Source: Incurvaria masculella (taxonomy: Eukaryota > Arthropoda > Insecta > Lepidoptera > Incurvariidae). From it: a stretch of DNA of 64,000 nt. Where the stretch lies: positions 12,715,001-12,779,000 of the forward strand of contig OX335653.1 in NCBI GenBank assembly GCA_946894095.1. Direction: 5' to 3'. The position numbers and the translations under genes were made by a program. This document shows, piece after piece, positions 20,847 through 32,169 of this stretch (position 1 is the stretch's first letter; each line of letters begins with the position of its first letter). The notes beneath the pieces were generated by a model. The model had not been told where the DNA came from and made no database searches. It saw only the letters and a program-made list of their open reading frames with translations.

Positions 20847-20963
20847 TCAGCCGTGGTGTACGGTGATGAGTGGCGCATGCGCAAGGAGCGGCGAGTGGCG
20901 CACCACCGGGACTACCGGGTGGTGGTGCACTAGTGGCGCGTGAACCAGAGGTGCGGGATGCAA
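20847..20963 (-). CDS. C-terminal exon of a Val/His/Pro-rich secreted (cuticular-type) protein; first exon not found
   Basis: A strong acceptor (TTCTATCCAATGTTTCAG, ending at 20964) precedes a phase-0 exon encoding LHPAPLVHAPLVHHHPVVPV, then VRHSPLLAHAPLITVHHG and a stop. The ending resembles the C-termini of the other cluster members (VVALHH, IAVHH). Unlike them, this exon lacks the signal-peptide core, which must sit in an upstream exon. The nearest upstream candidate (21811-21842, minus, ending at a GTAAGT) is in the wrong phase. An 'AACCGACTTC' element at 21111-21632 lies just upstream, so the gene may have been split by insertion, may be the original 3' exon of the repeat gene at 22879, or may be a relic. 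Confidence 0.55.
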   Translation of the reverse strand: MHPAPLVHAPLVHHHPVVPVVRHSPLLAHAPLITVHHG

Positions 20964-21110
20964 CTGAAACATTGGATAGAACAAAAGACAAATTACTTGT
21001 ATGAAAACCTTAGTTGCGGACAGGGGGGCATTTAACGTCATTTTATTTATGATAAAATTTATGTCTTTAATGGCCAACCTATGCTTTTCGAAATTTCGGT
21101 TCGGTTTTTT

Positions 21111-21632
21111 GAAAAAAAAAAAATTAACAACAAAAATAACCGACTTCAAAGAAAGTCGGGCACGTGCTGCGCCAATCAAGAGAACCTTGCCTACCTTGGC
21201 TGACACCGACTCAAAAAATAACAAAAATCGTAACTACAAAAATGGATTTGGATTTGTTACTTTTTAGTGCTTTTTCTTTGAAGTCGGTTATTTTTTTTGT
21301 AATTTTTTTTTACTTGTTTATTTTTAGTGAATCTGAAATACACTTACTAATTTGTACACGTCCTTTCCAATAAAAAAAGAATAACCGAAATCGGTGGGCG
21401 TTATATTGAGTTATTCGTCCATTTGTCGCGCAAATCTTAATACAAATTTAAGACTTATATGATTTTCTCATGGATATCATTGTCAGAACTTAACCAAATT
21501 AAAATGGGACCACTTCGGAAGCACTAGCTTTTATTTAAAAAAAACATTATCAAAATCGGTTCACCCAGGCAAAAGTTATGAGGTAACAAACATAAAAAAA
21601 ACATCCTCCTTTTTTTGAAGTCGGTTAAAAAG
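21111..21632 (-). mobile_element. 'AACCGACTTCAAA' inverted-repeat element, minus copy
   Basis: The ends read 'ATAACCGACTTCAAAG' and 'TTTGAAGTCGGTTAAAAAGG'. The interior matches 42931-43550 in reverse, including 'ATGGGACCACTTCGGAAGC' and 'GTTATGAGGTAACAAACAT'. One arm of the internal inverted repeat is mostly deleted here. Confidence 0.8.
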
Positions 21633-21930
21633 GAACACCTTTTCGAGGTACACTTTTTGACTTGTCTAAATAGTCAATAAAAGCTGCAAGCATTAGTAGG
21701 CATTTAGCAGTGTTATTATCGCTCATGATATTTAAATTGAATTAATGCTTTACTAATACATAGTTCATTAATATTCTGACTTACTTGAGAAGAAAAATTA
21801 TTTCCAGTGAATTCATACATTCAAAGGCTGGAAGATAATCAAATTAGTAAGCCCTTTGGAAACTTGCTGCATAAGTTACAACTACTTTGAAAAGTTTAGC
21901 TAAATTACGCATAATGCATGCAAAATAAAC
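21633..21930. other. Non-genic spacer
   Basis: No repeat or exon with usable splice phase was recognised. Confidence 0.4.
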
Positions 21931-22240
21931 TCATTTATAACAAGAGATCGCTCCTCTCAGTAAGTGGAAAACTGGATTCCAGGGGCACACAATAAATAGA
22001 GCCAGAGGGTCGAATCCAAACAACGAGCGAAAAAGACGCAAGCAGACGTGTGTTTTTTTCGCCCGTTGTACATTTGGAGCACGCTCTCTGTTCCTTTTCA
22101 TTTTATGCCAGGGGTTCAGCGTGCATAACGAGGTAAGCTTAAAAGCCCTGAGTAATAAAAAAAAATGTACCAGGGGCGCAGCGAGCACGCCGGGTATGCT
22201 TTAAACAAGGGCTCACTTCTTTCGGTAAGTAAAAGCCGGC
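21931..22240 (-). repeat. Decayed outliers of the 48-bp coding repeat
   Basis: Short blocks such as 'GTACCAGGGGCGCAGCGAGC' (22168) and 'TCGGTAAGTAAAAGCCGG' (22221) match the 48-bp unit of 22879-23520 but are separated by unrelated or scrambled sequence. The repeat tract was once longer or has thrown off copies. Confidence 0.6.
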
Positions 22241-22479
22241 CTTAAGGCTGTTTAGGCCCTAAACATTTTTTTTAGACAGAACACAAAAGATATTTAGCCA
22301 CGAATCAGTTATAGATGTTTAATATAGCGATAGTAATCGCGGTGAAAATATTTCCAGAAATTCCAGTTTATTAATGTTGTTACAATTTTTTTCATTGACA
22401 GCTCCATCTAACGGTGTAAAACTTCTAATTGCTAGTGACAATAAAACCATTATACTATATTACACTACACTAAATTGTT

Positions 22480-22575
22480 TTCGCCCTCTGTCGCCCTTTT
22501 CTTCGCACAAAGTGCAATACTTTTTGCGTTCTGTATTCAAAAAACGTTGTATGGCTCAGTTAAGTCTATTTCTTT
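22480..22575 (+). repeat. Interspersed repeat, 'AAAGTGCAATAC' family
   Basis: 'AAAGTGCAATACTTTTTGCG' followed by 'TTCT' and an 'ACGTTGTATGG' block is shared with 47240-47300 and, more distantly, 40570-40625. Confidence 0.6.
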
Positions 22576-22741
22576 AGTAGAGGTAAACTTGGAACTAATA
22601 ACTCATCAATAGGCAGTGAATATAAATATGTACTTGCATAATATTTCGGTATTACACTTTCCAGCATGCTGAATTTTCAAGAGGTAAAAAATACCGGATC
22701 AGCCTTTATTAAAAAAAATAGGCCTAAATCCAAGGGCGTAA

Positions 22742-22890
22742 TTATAAAAAGTAAGTAATAGCCGGGTATCAAGGGCGCGGCGTCCACGCCGGGATATCTC
22801 TCGGTAAGTAAAAGCCGGGTACGTACTAAGAGCGCATCATGCACGAAGGGATATATCTCGGTAAGTTAAAGCCGGGTATCAGGGGAGCAT
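22742..22890 (-). repeat. Degenerate, frame-shifted copies of the 48-bp unit
   Basis: Three further units continue past the stop of the 22879 gene with indels and altered spacing. They are out of frame with the intact units. Confidence 0.7.
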
Positions 22891-25800
22891 CATGCACGAC
22901 GGTTTATCGTAAGCAAAACCGGGTACCAGGGGCGCAGCGTGCACGAGGGGATATCGAAAGTAAAAGCCGGATACCAGGGGCGCAGCGTGCACGACGGGAT
23001 ATCGTAAGTAAAAGCCGGATACCAGGGGCGCAGCGTGCACGACGGGATATCGTAAGTAAAAGCCGGATACCAGGGGCGCAGCGTGCACGAGGGGATATCG
23101 AAAGTAAAAGCCGGATACCAGGGGCGCAGCGTGCACGACGGGATATCGTAAGTAAAAGCCGGGTACCAGGGGTGCAGCGTGCACGACGGGATATCGTAAG
23201 CAAAAGCCGGGTACCAGGGGTGCAGCGTGCACGACGGGATATCGTAAGCAAAAGCCGGGTACCAGGGGTGCAGCGTGCACGACGGGATATCGTAAGCAAA
23301 AGCCGGGTACCAGGGGTGCAGCGTGCACGACGGGATATCGTAAGCAAAATCCGGGTACCAGGGGTGCAGCGTGCACGACGGGATATCGTAAGCAAAAGCC
23401 GGGTACCAGGGGTGCAGCGTGCACGACGGGATATCGTAAGCAAAAGCCGGGTACCAGGGGCGCAGCGTGCACGACGGGATAACGAAAGTAAAAGCCAGGT
23501 ACCAGGGGCGCAGCATGCACGACGGGGTAGGCTCGGAACGCAGGCGCGTGGTGCACCACCGAGCTGGTGTGGGAGACGGCGACCGGGTGCACGAGCGGCG
23601 CGGCGACCAGCGGCGCGATCACACCGGCGGAGGCGGCCGCAGCTAGCGCCGCTAATAACAACTGCAGAAAGAAAAATTGTAGTCGCATAAATGTTTAAGA
23701 TGTTTGTATTTGAAATGAGCAGAATAATGAGCACGCTGATTCAATATGTGTAGCTCAATGTGTAACCGATATATTGCAGGTCGTACGAGTACGTTTGAGC
23801 TAAAACGTAAGAGCAAATCAAAGCTAAGTATTTCATATGAACGAGAAAATTGGCGCGAGTTTCATTAGAAAGTGCAAAATTATCTCTCTATGGGAGCAAC
23901 CTTAAATCATAAAAGCGTAGGGAAGTAACCATTAAAATTATGCAAAATATCTGGGACCATATCTTTGACCCTTGAAACTTTATCGTATTATAGAGGGTGC
24001 TGTTTGGAATGGGCACACCACTACAAGGGGTTATTCTGCAGACAAACAATGGCAGGGAAAAATCCGAAACATCGGTATATATTTAATTACGCCATATCGG
24101 CTCCACCAGCTTTGATTTAAAAGTAGTAGATAAATTACATAGTTATTGACCAGTCTTTTCGACCAGTACTTTAGGGCTACTTTTTATCCAGGAAATAATT
24201 TAGCTCGATGTCAGTCCAAAACGAGCAAAGAGAACATTAACCCGAGCGGAGACGGGTACCGCAGCTAGTATTACAATAAATGTGTGAAGGTATATAACAT
24301 TCTACGTTTAGTTCTGAGTCAACTAATTTAAACTTATTTTGCAAACCTTGGGTTAGGAACATAAGTCCATATGGTAGGCCCATAAGTTAGTTTAGGCCCA
24401 GGCTCGTTGTTTCAATTTCAAAACCATGTTTGTATTCAGTTACTCTGGAGTAAGATCTCCGGTAGAGTTTAATTGGTTATCTATACTGTATACATTTAGT
24501 TAACCAATATCCATTATTAGCATTGTTGCCAAAAAACCATGTGTTCTCAATACAGTGTAAGGACAATGTAATACAACTTTGTTAAAATCAAACAAAAATA
24601 TGGACCATTTTGTAGCATATTCAGTATGTCTTTGTATTGGTTATTTTGTAAACAAATCAATGCCCACTGAAGTAGAAAACTTAGCTATCATTAAATAGTT
24701 ACGATAACTTAAAAAAAATATTTTCCTTAATAGTATATTTGTTATTTTTCAGGTAAGTTCCGTGCTTTTTTCTATGCACAATAATATCATAATAGGGTGT
24801 TATAACCATGTTGTCCGAAAAAAATCCGGATATTCAAATGCGTGGCTAAAGAATATTCTAATTCTCAACCTTTTCGTCTTGAATGGAAGTTCAAAAGGAT
24901 TTTTATCAGTGACTGAGACTTCAAAGGACCACAGAAGCTCTCTGAAAGCTTTTAGATTTGGGCAGCGTTTTTCAAATTTTCCGACTTAACTGTAGGCGTC
25001 AGGTGCGAATGTTCACGAAAAGTTGCTTGCTCAGTCATTACTTTTTAAGGTGGCCCAACCCGGCGGCCTCAACTCATTTGCGGGCACAGTACAAAACCGT
25101 GCTGTTGCGCTCTGGGACCATCTCTGTTTCTAAAAATAAGACAGGCTCCGTGATGAGGAAGATGCAACCTGTCCACAAAAAAGACAATGTGCATAGTGTA
25201 TGATTTGGTAAGATTTACGAAAATTTTAATTTCAAAATGACTTATAGCTAAAAGTAAACCACGACCGCTGTAGTCAAAAATCTAACAAAAACCAAATAGA
25301 TTCTAAATCTTGCTTAAATAAGCTATGTCTGATGACTAATGTGTTTAAGATGTTCTTACTTTATCATTGCGTAATCCACCTCCAAAGTTATCGTATAAAA
25401 CGCGCGAAAAATCCGAACTTTCGGACGTTATAATTTGGAAACCAAACACAATTTTACAATGCCAATGGTCATCAGACATCTAGTTCAATCAAATAAAGCT
25501 ATTTTGAGCAAAATTTTGGATCTCTGACAAGAAATATAGGCGTGATCTTCTTTCCCCTTTTGTATGGGGAGATGAGCGGGTTGGGCCACCTTAATGCGAA
25601 TATCTCTGAATGTCTCAGTGAAATGAGTGCTGCGCATATTTATACTATCTTACTAGAATATTATCTCTTAAGAATATAGAACACAATACGTATATATTCA
25701 TATAGATTCATTGCATTGGTTTTTCATTTTATGTCATGAGCCGATATTTTCCTGACAACTAAGACCTGCACAACCTCTCAAAGCAAAAGGATTGAGGCAC

Positions 25801-27749
25801 GTCGAGGCACTTGGGAAGTTTATTACTTTGTTACATTTTTTCATTGTATTTCATGCGTGGAAAATATTTTATTTCTTAGAATGTCTCTGAAAGCCTCACG
25901 CGCTGTGGACTTCACTGAAATAATGTTTTGTTCGCACCGGCGTCTTTTTATCTACTTAAATATCTCTTTATAATATGAAACTCGACTTAAATACAAGGGT
26001 AAAGGAAAATCTCAAGACCGAAATCAACACGGAAAGAACGGAAAAGCCAAATGCCAAAGCGTATTTCACCAACTATTATTAAATAGAACAACTGACGTCT
26101 GTCTGTCCTCTTATTACTTGACAAACGATCTGATTCTGATTTTGGAATGGAATGAATCGGAAGGGAATAAAAAAATACCGAATGGGTGCGAAACCGATTG
26201 GTTTTTCTTCAGACTTTAACGCGAAAGTAGCCGCTGACACATACTAGCAAATAACATTTAGGGCTGATTTTTCAATAGTCAGGTAGACAGCCAGATAACT
26301 ATTCGACGGATTTATTTACGGATCTGCTTATCCATCCGATATAGTAAGTCCATATTTTATATATTAAAATTATAGTCAGATAATTATGATTGCAGATATA
26401 AGTCTCCGGCAATGACTAACCTTCTTTTGACAAACATGAATTTGCACTGTCAGTCCGATAAGTACTTTCTTGTGATTGAAAAATCGGCCCTTAATCAAAA
26501 ACGTATATATGACATCCAGCGTGTGGTGCCAGTCGTTCGGTCTATCTGTTTATCCTCATATAACTTGATTCAATTTAAAAAAATATAAATTATGGACGTA
26601 TCTACAATTTAATCTCTTTTTCAAGTCTATATATTCGATTTTTAAATTGTATTCGTTGTTAAATCTTCCAATTAAAATTTGAATAAATTGTTGTCTTCTA
26701 AATTAGCTAAAATTTTACATTTGTTTGTAGTTCTGATGACAATACATAATTTAGGCACCAATAAGGTTTAGGAGCCGAAATGTGATCTTAAAAACCTAGT
26801 TATAGTAGGTTTCTAAGATATCTTCAAATTCCAAAATAAAGGAATCCACCGAATCGAACCGAATATCCTTCATCTATGAGGTCGGAAAACTATAGAAAGA
26901 ACTCCCTTCTGAGGTATTTCCCTCAAAGTACAACCTGGGTTCCTTGCCGGCGGGCATGGTGTTCGTAGCTCCGTAAGTTCGAAATCCCATGAGCGTCATC
27001 GGGCACCTTAAGAGGTCCTGGCGTACCTCTTATATGCCGCGGTTAACATATAAAATACCTATATATTAACTATAAAATATTCTTAATACAAAATCTTATT
27101 CCCAAAATTCACTGATATCATTCCTTAAGGTGGCCCAACCCGCTCATTTCCCCATACAAAAGGGGAAAGAAGATCACGCCTATATTTCTTGTCAGAGATC
27201 CAAAATTTTGCTCAATATAGCTTTATTTGATTGAACTAGATGTCTGATGACCATTGGCATTGTAAAATTGTGTTTGGTTTCCAAGTTATAACGTCCGAAA
27301 GTTCGGATTTTTCGCGCGTTTTATACAATTACTTTGGAGGTGGATTACGCAATGATAAAGTAAGAACATTAGTCATCAGACATAGCTTGTTTAATCAAGA
27401 TTTATAATCTATTTGGTTTTTGTTAGATTTTTGACTACAGCGGTCGTGGTTTACTTTTAGCTATAAGTCGTTTTGAAATTAAAATTTTCGTAAATCTTAC
27501 CAAATCATACACTATGCACATTGTCTTTTTTGTGGACAGGTTGCATCTTCCTCATAACGGAGCCCGTCTTATTCTTAGAAACAGAGAAGGTCCCAGAGCG
27601 CAACAGCACGGTTTTGTACCGTGCCCGCGAATGAGTTAGGCCTGCCGGGTTGGGCCACCTTAAATATCGAGATAATGTCGAAAACGTATATGTCTGTAAC
27701 GCACTTGTAACGGACACAGAAACTGGAGAAAGCTTACCAATTTGTACAT
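22879..27749 (-). CDS. Secreted protein with 13 tandem 16-residue repeats (cuticular/matrix type)
   Basis: Two exons. Exon 1, 27738-27749, encodes MYKL and ends at GTAAGC. Exon 2, 22879-23661, follows a strong acceptor (TTTTTCTTTCTGCAG) in phase 0. The product has 264 residues. MYKL plus LLLAALAAAASAG is a good signal peptide. Next come VIAPLVAAPLVHPVAV and a His/Ser linker, then about 13 repeats of YPVVHAAPLVPGFCLR (48 bp each, with PG/SG and FCLR/FYLR/FYFR variants). The MYKL exon was chosen because sister genes start MYRL and MYKI in the same 12-nt exon and it has a TATA box. An in-frame ATG at 23686-23688 is an alternative but overlaps the acceptor. The last repeat loses one base (near 22917), shifting into an atypical end, AYDKPSCMMLP. 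The repeat is seen; a cuticle or matrix role is inferred. Confidence 0.75.
22890..23520 (-). repeat. 48-bp coding minisatellite
   Basis: About 13 near-identical 48-bp units. The central seven (about 23155-23460) differ at only a few sites. The unit has no stop in several frames on both strands, which explains the long overlapping shadow frames. Confidence 0.95.
23690..25045. other. Intron of the 22879-27749 gene, 5' portion of the span
   Basis: AT-rich intronic sequence. It contains a repeat end at 24085-24273 and otherwise nothing recognised. Confidence 0.45.
24085..24273 (+). repeat. Repeat end, 'CATATCGGCTCCAC' family
   Basis: 'GCCATATCGGCTCCACCAGC', 'TTATTGACCAG', 'GGGCTACTTTTTAT' and 'GAGCGGAGACGGGTACCGCA' then GCTAGT are shared with 57235-57404. 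Ending in GCAGCTAGT is typical of lepidopteran RTE/Helitron-like tails. Confidence 0.75.
25049..25590 (+). mobile_element. MITE with TTAA target sites (piggyBac-type), copy 1
   Basis: TTAA flanks both ends (25045-25048 and 25591-25594). The termini are inverted: GGTGGCCCAACCCG at the left and CGGGTTGGGCCACC at the right. The TTAA target and length suggest a non-autonomous piggyBac-like element. Frames inside are incidental. Confidence 0.85.
26260..26491 (-). mobile_element. MITE, 'AGGGCTGATTTTTCAAT' termini, intact
   Basis: Starts AGGGCTGATTTTTCAAT and ends ATTGAAAAATCGGCCCT, with 17-bp inverted ends. It is about 232 bp. The same element in the opposite orientation, broken by insertions, spans 56131-57511. 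Confidence 0.85.
26865..27045 (+). mobile_element. LINE 3' fragment, Jockey/CR1-like
   Basis: 'ACTCCCTTCTGAGGTATTTC' to 'CACCTTAAGAGGTCCTGGCG' parallels 34680-34860. It is a heavily 5'-truncated copy. Confidence 0.75.
27129..27659 (-). mobile_element. MITE with TTAA target sites (piggyBac-type), copy 2
   Basis: Opposite orientation to 25049-25590 and highly similar along its length. TTAA lies at 27125-27128 and 27660-27663. The two copies lie 1.5 kb apart inside one intron. Confidence 0.85.
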
Positions 27750-27854
27750 AATGAGGTCTTTTAAGTAAATAACTATAGTGTATACACTTATAAGCCTAAT
27801 CGCACGTCTGGATAATTAAAGCGAAGTGACTAAGGAATTCTAGACAGCTGCTCC

Positions 27855-27864
27855 TTATATACAT
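27855..27864 (-). promoter_or_regulatory. TATA box of the 16-residue-repeat gene
   Basis: The minus strand reads GTATATAAGG, about 110 nt before the MYKL start codon. A TCAC initiator-like sequence lies about 33 nt downstream of it. Confidence 0.6.
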
Positions 27865-28088
27865 CGTTGTGGCTCGTGTAGTAGGTAATGTCCTCAGAGC
27901 TACAACTGCAATAAATCTATGCACTGAGACAGCGCATTGGGTTATGCATTTGTGCACGTTTGTTTGGATAACTTAACCCGTAGAGTGCATTTACAGGTGA
28001 TATTTCTGAGAAAAAAAATCACATTGCCGATTGTTGTATTTTAAACGAACGAGCATTATTATCATCATAATGCATGGCGAAACGATTT

Positions 28089-28308
28089 GGGGGTTAGCAA
28101 GGTGAATTTACTCGCCGGGTGAACAAGGAAGTGTGTGATTAAATTTGACCTTTAGTTGCGTTTCGTACCGTGTTAACTGGTAAATTTCAGTTTACTTGGC
28201 GGAATAAAACGTCGTTTGGCAGTTAGCATGTTATGAAATGTAACCAAACAACATATTTAACCACTCACTTGCCTATTTAACGGCGAGTTAATTTTTCATG
28301 GTAACCCC
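28089..28308. mobile_element. MITE with 'TAACTCGCC' inverted ends
   Basis: The left end GGGGGTTAGCAAGGTG then AATTTACTCGCCG is an imperfect inverted copy of the right end (AACGGCGAGTTAATTTTTCA then TGGTAACCCC). Arms are about 40 bp and the element about 220 bp. It is related to the copy at 12422-12660. Confidence 0.7.
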
Positions 28309-28554
28309 TCAGAGCTTCTCATCCAAAATTACCAAATTGTTTTCAATAGTTAATATTATATATTAACCTACAATATTTTGATCGAACGTGATATGCATTT
28401 AAAATCAAGGTAAAACAAGGACACGAATAAGAATAGAAGGCTGTAAAAGAGCTTTTATACTTTAAGGATTTTGAGCTGTGTGAATTCCGGTACTTCAAAA
28501 TAATATCAAATACTGCATTGCTTCCAGTGCATATCATAAGGGCTGACAAAGGGA

Positions 28555-28690
28555 TGCACCCTTCGCGGATTTCGCGAAAAACTGTAGGATACTTACTAGC
28601 TAGCTGGTAGAGTTAATTCCGCCCGGGTTGGTAATATTAAATTGAAGCTATCCATGACCATTTACATTGAAACAGCTGTAATCTTGAATC
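28555..28690 (+). repeat. SINE fragment, family A
   Basis: 'AAAACTGTAGGATACTTAC', 'GGTAGAGTTAATTCCGCCCG' and 'GGTTGGTAATATTAAATTGA' match the body; the 3' half is missing. Confidence 0.65.
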
Positions 28691-30750
28691 CTCGGTATAA
28701 GCATAACCGATATTTAATAACTCCCTCGGTATTTCAAGACTAGATATATTTGTCATTCTCGATTGTTTTAAAACACATTACTTTGGACAAATTACATTAA
28801 CACCAAGACTGTTTATGAATTTGAAACTCTACGCTGGTCGAAAAAAACCTATTTAATAAATACGAAAATGCAATGAAAGCACAGGTAATCAAACTTTTAT
28901 CTGAGGTCGTGTTTTCAGATCTGCAAAGTTAGGATAGAGTGTCAAAAAACTGTATATTTGTGAAAATTTGATAACTCAAACAAAACTAAGATAATTTTAT
29001 TCTGTAACAAAGTTAAAATTGAAGAAATTAACCAAACCGGATTTTCCGAAAGTGACCAAAAAAACACCATCTAACGTTAAATAATTTAGATATGCTTATT
29101 ATTTTGATGGCAACACGTAAATTAAATATTATAAAGAGGCAGATCATAAACATTACTGAGACGAACACATATTGTTTACACGGGCCTAGCGTGGCTACAC
29201 AAGGTAAAAAAAATATTCTCTGATATTGTTTATTGTCATGTGCTATTTTATCAAGGCGACCAAAATAGATGTCACTTACCAAATAAACTGCTTCCTATAA
29301 CAGTGAGTTGGAGTGTCTACAAGTAAATTTGTAACTGCATTAGAGGTTGTTACCAAAATTGGAAGCCACAAGTTACATAAAGCTTTCACGTAGACCTTTG
29401 TCAAACGACCTGACAAAGTACAATACGTGAATCGTGTTTTCAGTTACTGGAACTAAATAAATCTGACATGCGTTGATCATTTAAGTTATTAACACACTTC
29501 ATCTGTATAAAACATGACGAGGGCTTTATACACTCGTCATAGGTGGTTAAGTTGACGACGGATTTTACACCAGATAATAATTGTAATACTATTTATATTA
29601 TTGTATGAGCAACTTTGCTATTTAAGTAAGTTGTATTTTTAATCCATTTACACTTAAGGTTGCTTTTTCACTTATTCTTTATTCTTTGTCCTAATATTTT
29701 CTATCAAAGAATTGTTGGCAGTAGGATTTGAATCTAAGTGTTTGTGTCAATATTGTGGACTGAACAATTATGTAAACTGAACAGTTTGTGGCGTAACTTG
29801 CTGTAGTTTGACTACCAAAAGTTTATGAAATGAAATGAGAAAGTAAATGTCTTTGGCCTCTCAAAAATAAAAGCACTGTACACTCCGTTTGTATTTTCCA
29901 TGGTTATCGGTAAACGTTGAAGAGACGGGCAGGGGTATAAGTCATACGTTTTGTGTTAGTGCCTACAATCAGAATGATTGATATTTTTTAATTAATATCT
30001 CGTTAGTGATTTTTTATGTTGTTGTGTTATTTTCATAATATAAACAGTAGTCACTTGACGGTGAACAACGATATCTAGGATACTAGAACCAGGAACAAAT
30101 GTGACGATTTGCAAAAACAAAGTAGAATTGAAAAAACCAAAGCAGTTTACAAGTTTTCCGCTCAATATGATGCTTCACCAGATGGCGGTTTAACCTTATT
30201 ATGAACGTGAAAACCAAACAGCGACAATGTTCTCAAAATTAAATGAAGTATAATTCGATAATAAGTTACGTCTAGACACTTCTCATTACGTAATTCATTG
30301 AAAATCGTATCAAACACCTGATTCACTAGCAAGAGGATACATTTACGAGACCCGACTCGAGGAGCAACGAGAGATATATTTTTCTTTCAACCCTTTTCCT
30401 AGCCAAACATTAGGAGGCTCCGTAGACAAAGGCGTGCGTAGACAATCGGGGGTCCAATTACTAATGGAGCGAGCAGAAGGGGCAATATCGCAGAATAAGT
30501 AATAATGGTTCATTTGCATTTGTTTCACACGTGAGGTCTTTGAACTATATGAGTCACTGCCAGCGAGCATAGAAGGGCGGGAGTAGCAACCGAAACTAGT
30601 TTGTATTAGGGCGGTGAAGTCAATTCGCTTACAAATTCTAATGACTTTCTAGAGTTCCAACGACACGTATGAACACATAGAAACTACACATATTGCTATT
30701 TAGTGCACCGAACATTTGACGTTTCTTGTCCCGAATTCATAAGCGAACTA
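28691..30750. other. Long AT-rich stretch, no gene recognised
   Basis: Frames of 68-84 codons have no signal peptide or motif. A GC-richer segment at 30330-30620 has a 75-codon minus frame that I do not recognise. Confidence 0.45.
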
Positions 30751-30754
30751 AATA

Positions 30755-31240
30755 CAGTTAGGTAAATATACGTTTTCGTACTAAGCAGGTACGTTACTTA
30801 TGGAATACTATATGTGTGTATGTATAATCGACCGTGACTCAAGGATAGAGCGCAGTAAAAACGGACTGGCTCTAGCGTCTGATGCCAAATACGATTTTGG
30901 TGACGACGGCAATATGTTTGAATCTTCAATTTTTGCAGTCAATATCGGCAACGCAGATGAAGCGTTAAATATATGTATGTAGGTATAATTTTAAACAATT
31001 ATTAGTAGGAGGAATTGATTACGGGAGGAGGGACTGTAAGAGAATTCTAAATAATGGGTGTACAGCAGGGGGAAAAATTGGAAGATGCAATACCCGCGAA
31101 TGGTATGTTTTGCTGGTTCAGGTCCAGCCTTGCAATATATTCGTAAAGTAGTTCTTTTCACTGGACTCTTTCTTTGATTAATGTGTCCTTGCCTCACGGT
31201 CGATTATACATAAATATATGTCACATAGCTACAGTTAGAC
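30755..31240. repeat. Two inverted copies of the 'GACCGTGA.GCAAGGA' repeat
   Basis: 30755-30850 (plus) and 30995-31240 (minus) carry the same family facing each other. Between them, 'TGCCAAATACGATTTTGGTG' then ACGAC is shared with 50615-50645. Confidence 0.6.
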
Positions 31241-31251
31241 AGGACTAACTT

Positions 31252-31340
31252 GTGGCTACGCTGCCACCATACGAATGACTTTCAATCGCTACTCCCGTCT
31301 TTCCATGCTCGCTGGTCACGGCAGATGTCGTCGCGCCGCC
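31252..31340 (+). repeat. Fragment of the 'GTGGCTACGCTGCCAC' repeat
   Basis: A diverged copy of the start of the 13393/13623 unit: 'TGTGGCTACGCTGCCACCAT' then 'ACTCCCGTCTTTCC'. Confidence 0.65.
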
Positions 31341-31479
31341 GGAAGATTTACCGCCCGCCGATACGATCTTTTGTTCAATAAAGGGGTGCGTTAATTGGAG
31401 ATTTGTTTCAACATTCTGATTTCAGGTATGGCCTGGTGTGTTAAGCTCATAAATACGTACATAAATAACACCACGCCGT

Positions 31480-31790
31480 GCCGCTAGAAGGGTCGGCAGA
31501 GGTGATAGTGCGCTCTGTGATACGACTATTAGTAGGGGAGAGTGGACATGCCTTGGGTTCATATCCATGCCCTGTTCATTCCTTTATGAGTTTCGTTACG
31601 CATGCGAGCTCTTTCATGGTTCTCAATCCATATAAAACTGTAGGTCCTCTTCTCCTTCTAGGAGTGAGAGTTAAGCCCATACGGGTTGTACCATTGCATT
31701 GGATGAAAAGATAGTCGAAGCAGGAATGGATTTTGTTCCGTGTTTTTCCTCTAGTTCCATATAGGGACGTTCCTAACTATTTAATCAGGT
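31480..31790 (+). repeat. SINE copy, family A, tRNA-like head
   Basis: The head has a box-B-like 'TGGGTTCATATCC' (31554); the body from about 31620 has 'AAAACTGTAGGTCC' and 'AGTCGAAGC'. Confidence 0.7.
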
Positions 31791-31799
31791 GATGTCTGA

Positions 31800-32165
31800 T
31801 CTGGGTGGCTGAGTTGGTGAGAACATCGGACATGTAAGCGCAGAATCTCACCTTGCGTCAGAAGTCGAGGCGAGTGTCTGATTTTACGATTTCATCTTGC
31901 AGCAGAGCGCAAAGAAAGTAAAATAGAAAAAGAAAAAACAATCAAAATAAATAGAAAACATTTATCAAATGTCTTCCGTTGTTAGGGATGGCGTTGCTTT
32001 GAAAAATTGCTTGGAGAGAGTATGAGTTGGCTGGCATTGATGGCGAAAAAGTAAGCCTATGTTTTGGCAGCGTTAACATTGAAAAATTTGGCCTTACTCC
32101 AGAATAAAACATTAGCTGTTTTGTATCTAGGCTGTTATTACCTTACAGGTCCTTTAAGTAAGTAT
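31800..32165. other. Non-genic spacer
   Basis: Nothing recognised. Confidence 0.4.
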
Positions 32166-32169
32166 TAAG

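Noticed and set aside
22890..23520. CRISPR-like array
   Set aside because: Regular 48-bp units have no variable spacers and translate into a repeat protein in an animal genome.
22839..23690. 283-codon plus-strand frame rich in Arg/Pro repeats, and 208- and 276-codon minus frames
   Set aside because: They are other-frame readings of the 48-bp coding repeat, which lacks stops in several frames. Only the 22879-23661 frame has a signal peptide and fits the sister genes.
25049..25203. Similar protein-like frames at 24958-25203 and 27505-27717
   Set aside because: Both derive from the ends of the two MITE copies. The shared peptide reflects DNA similarity of a non-coding element.
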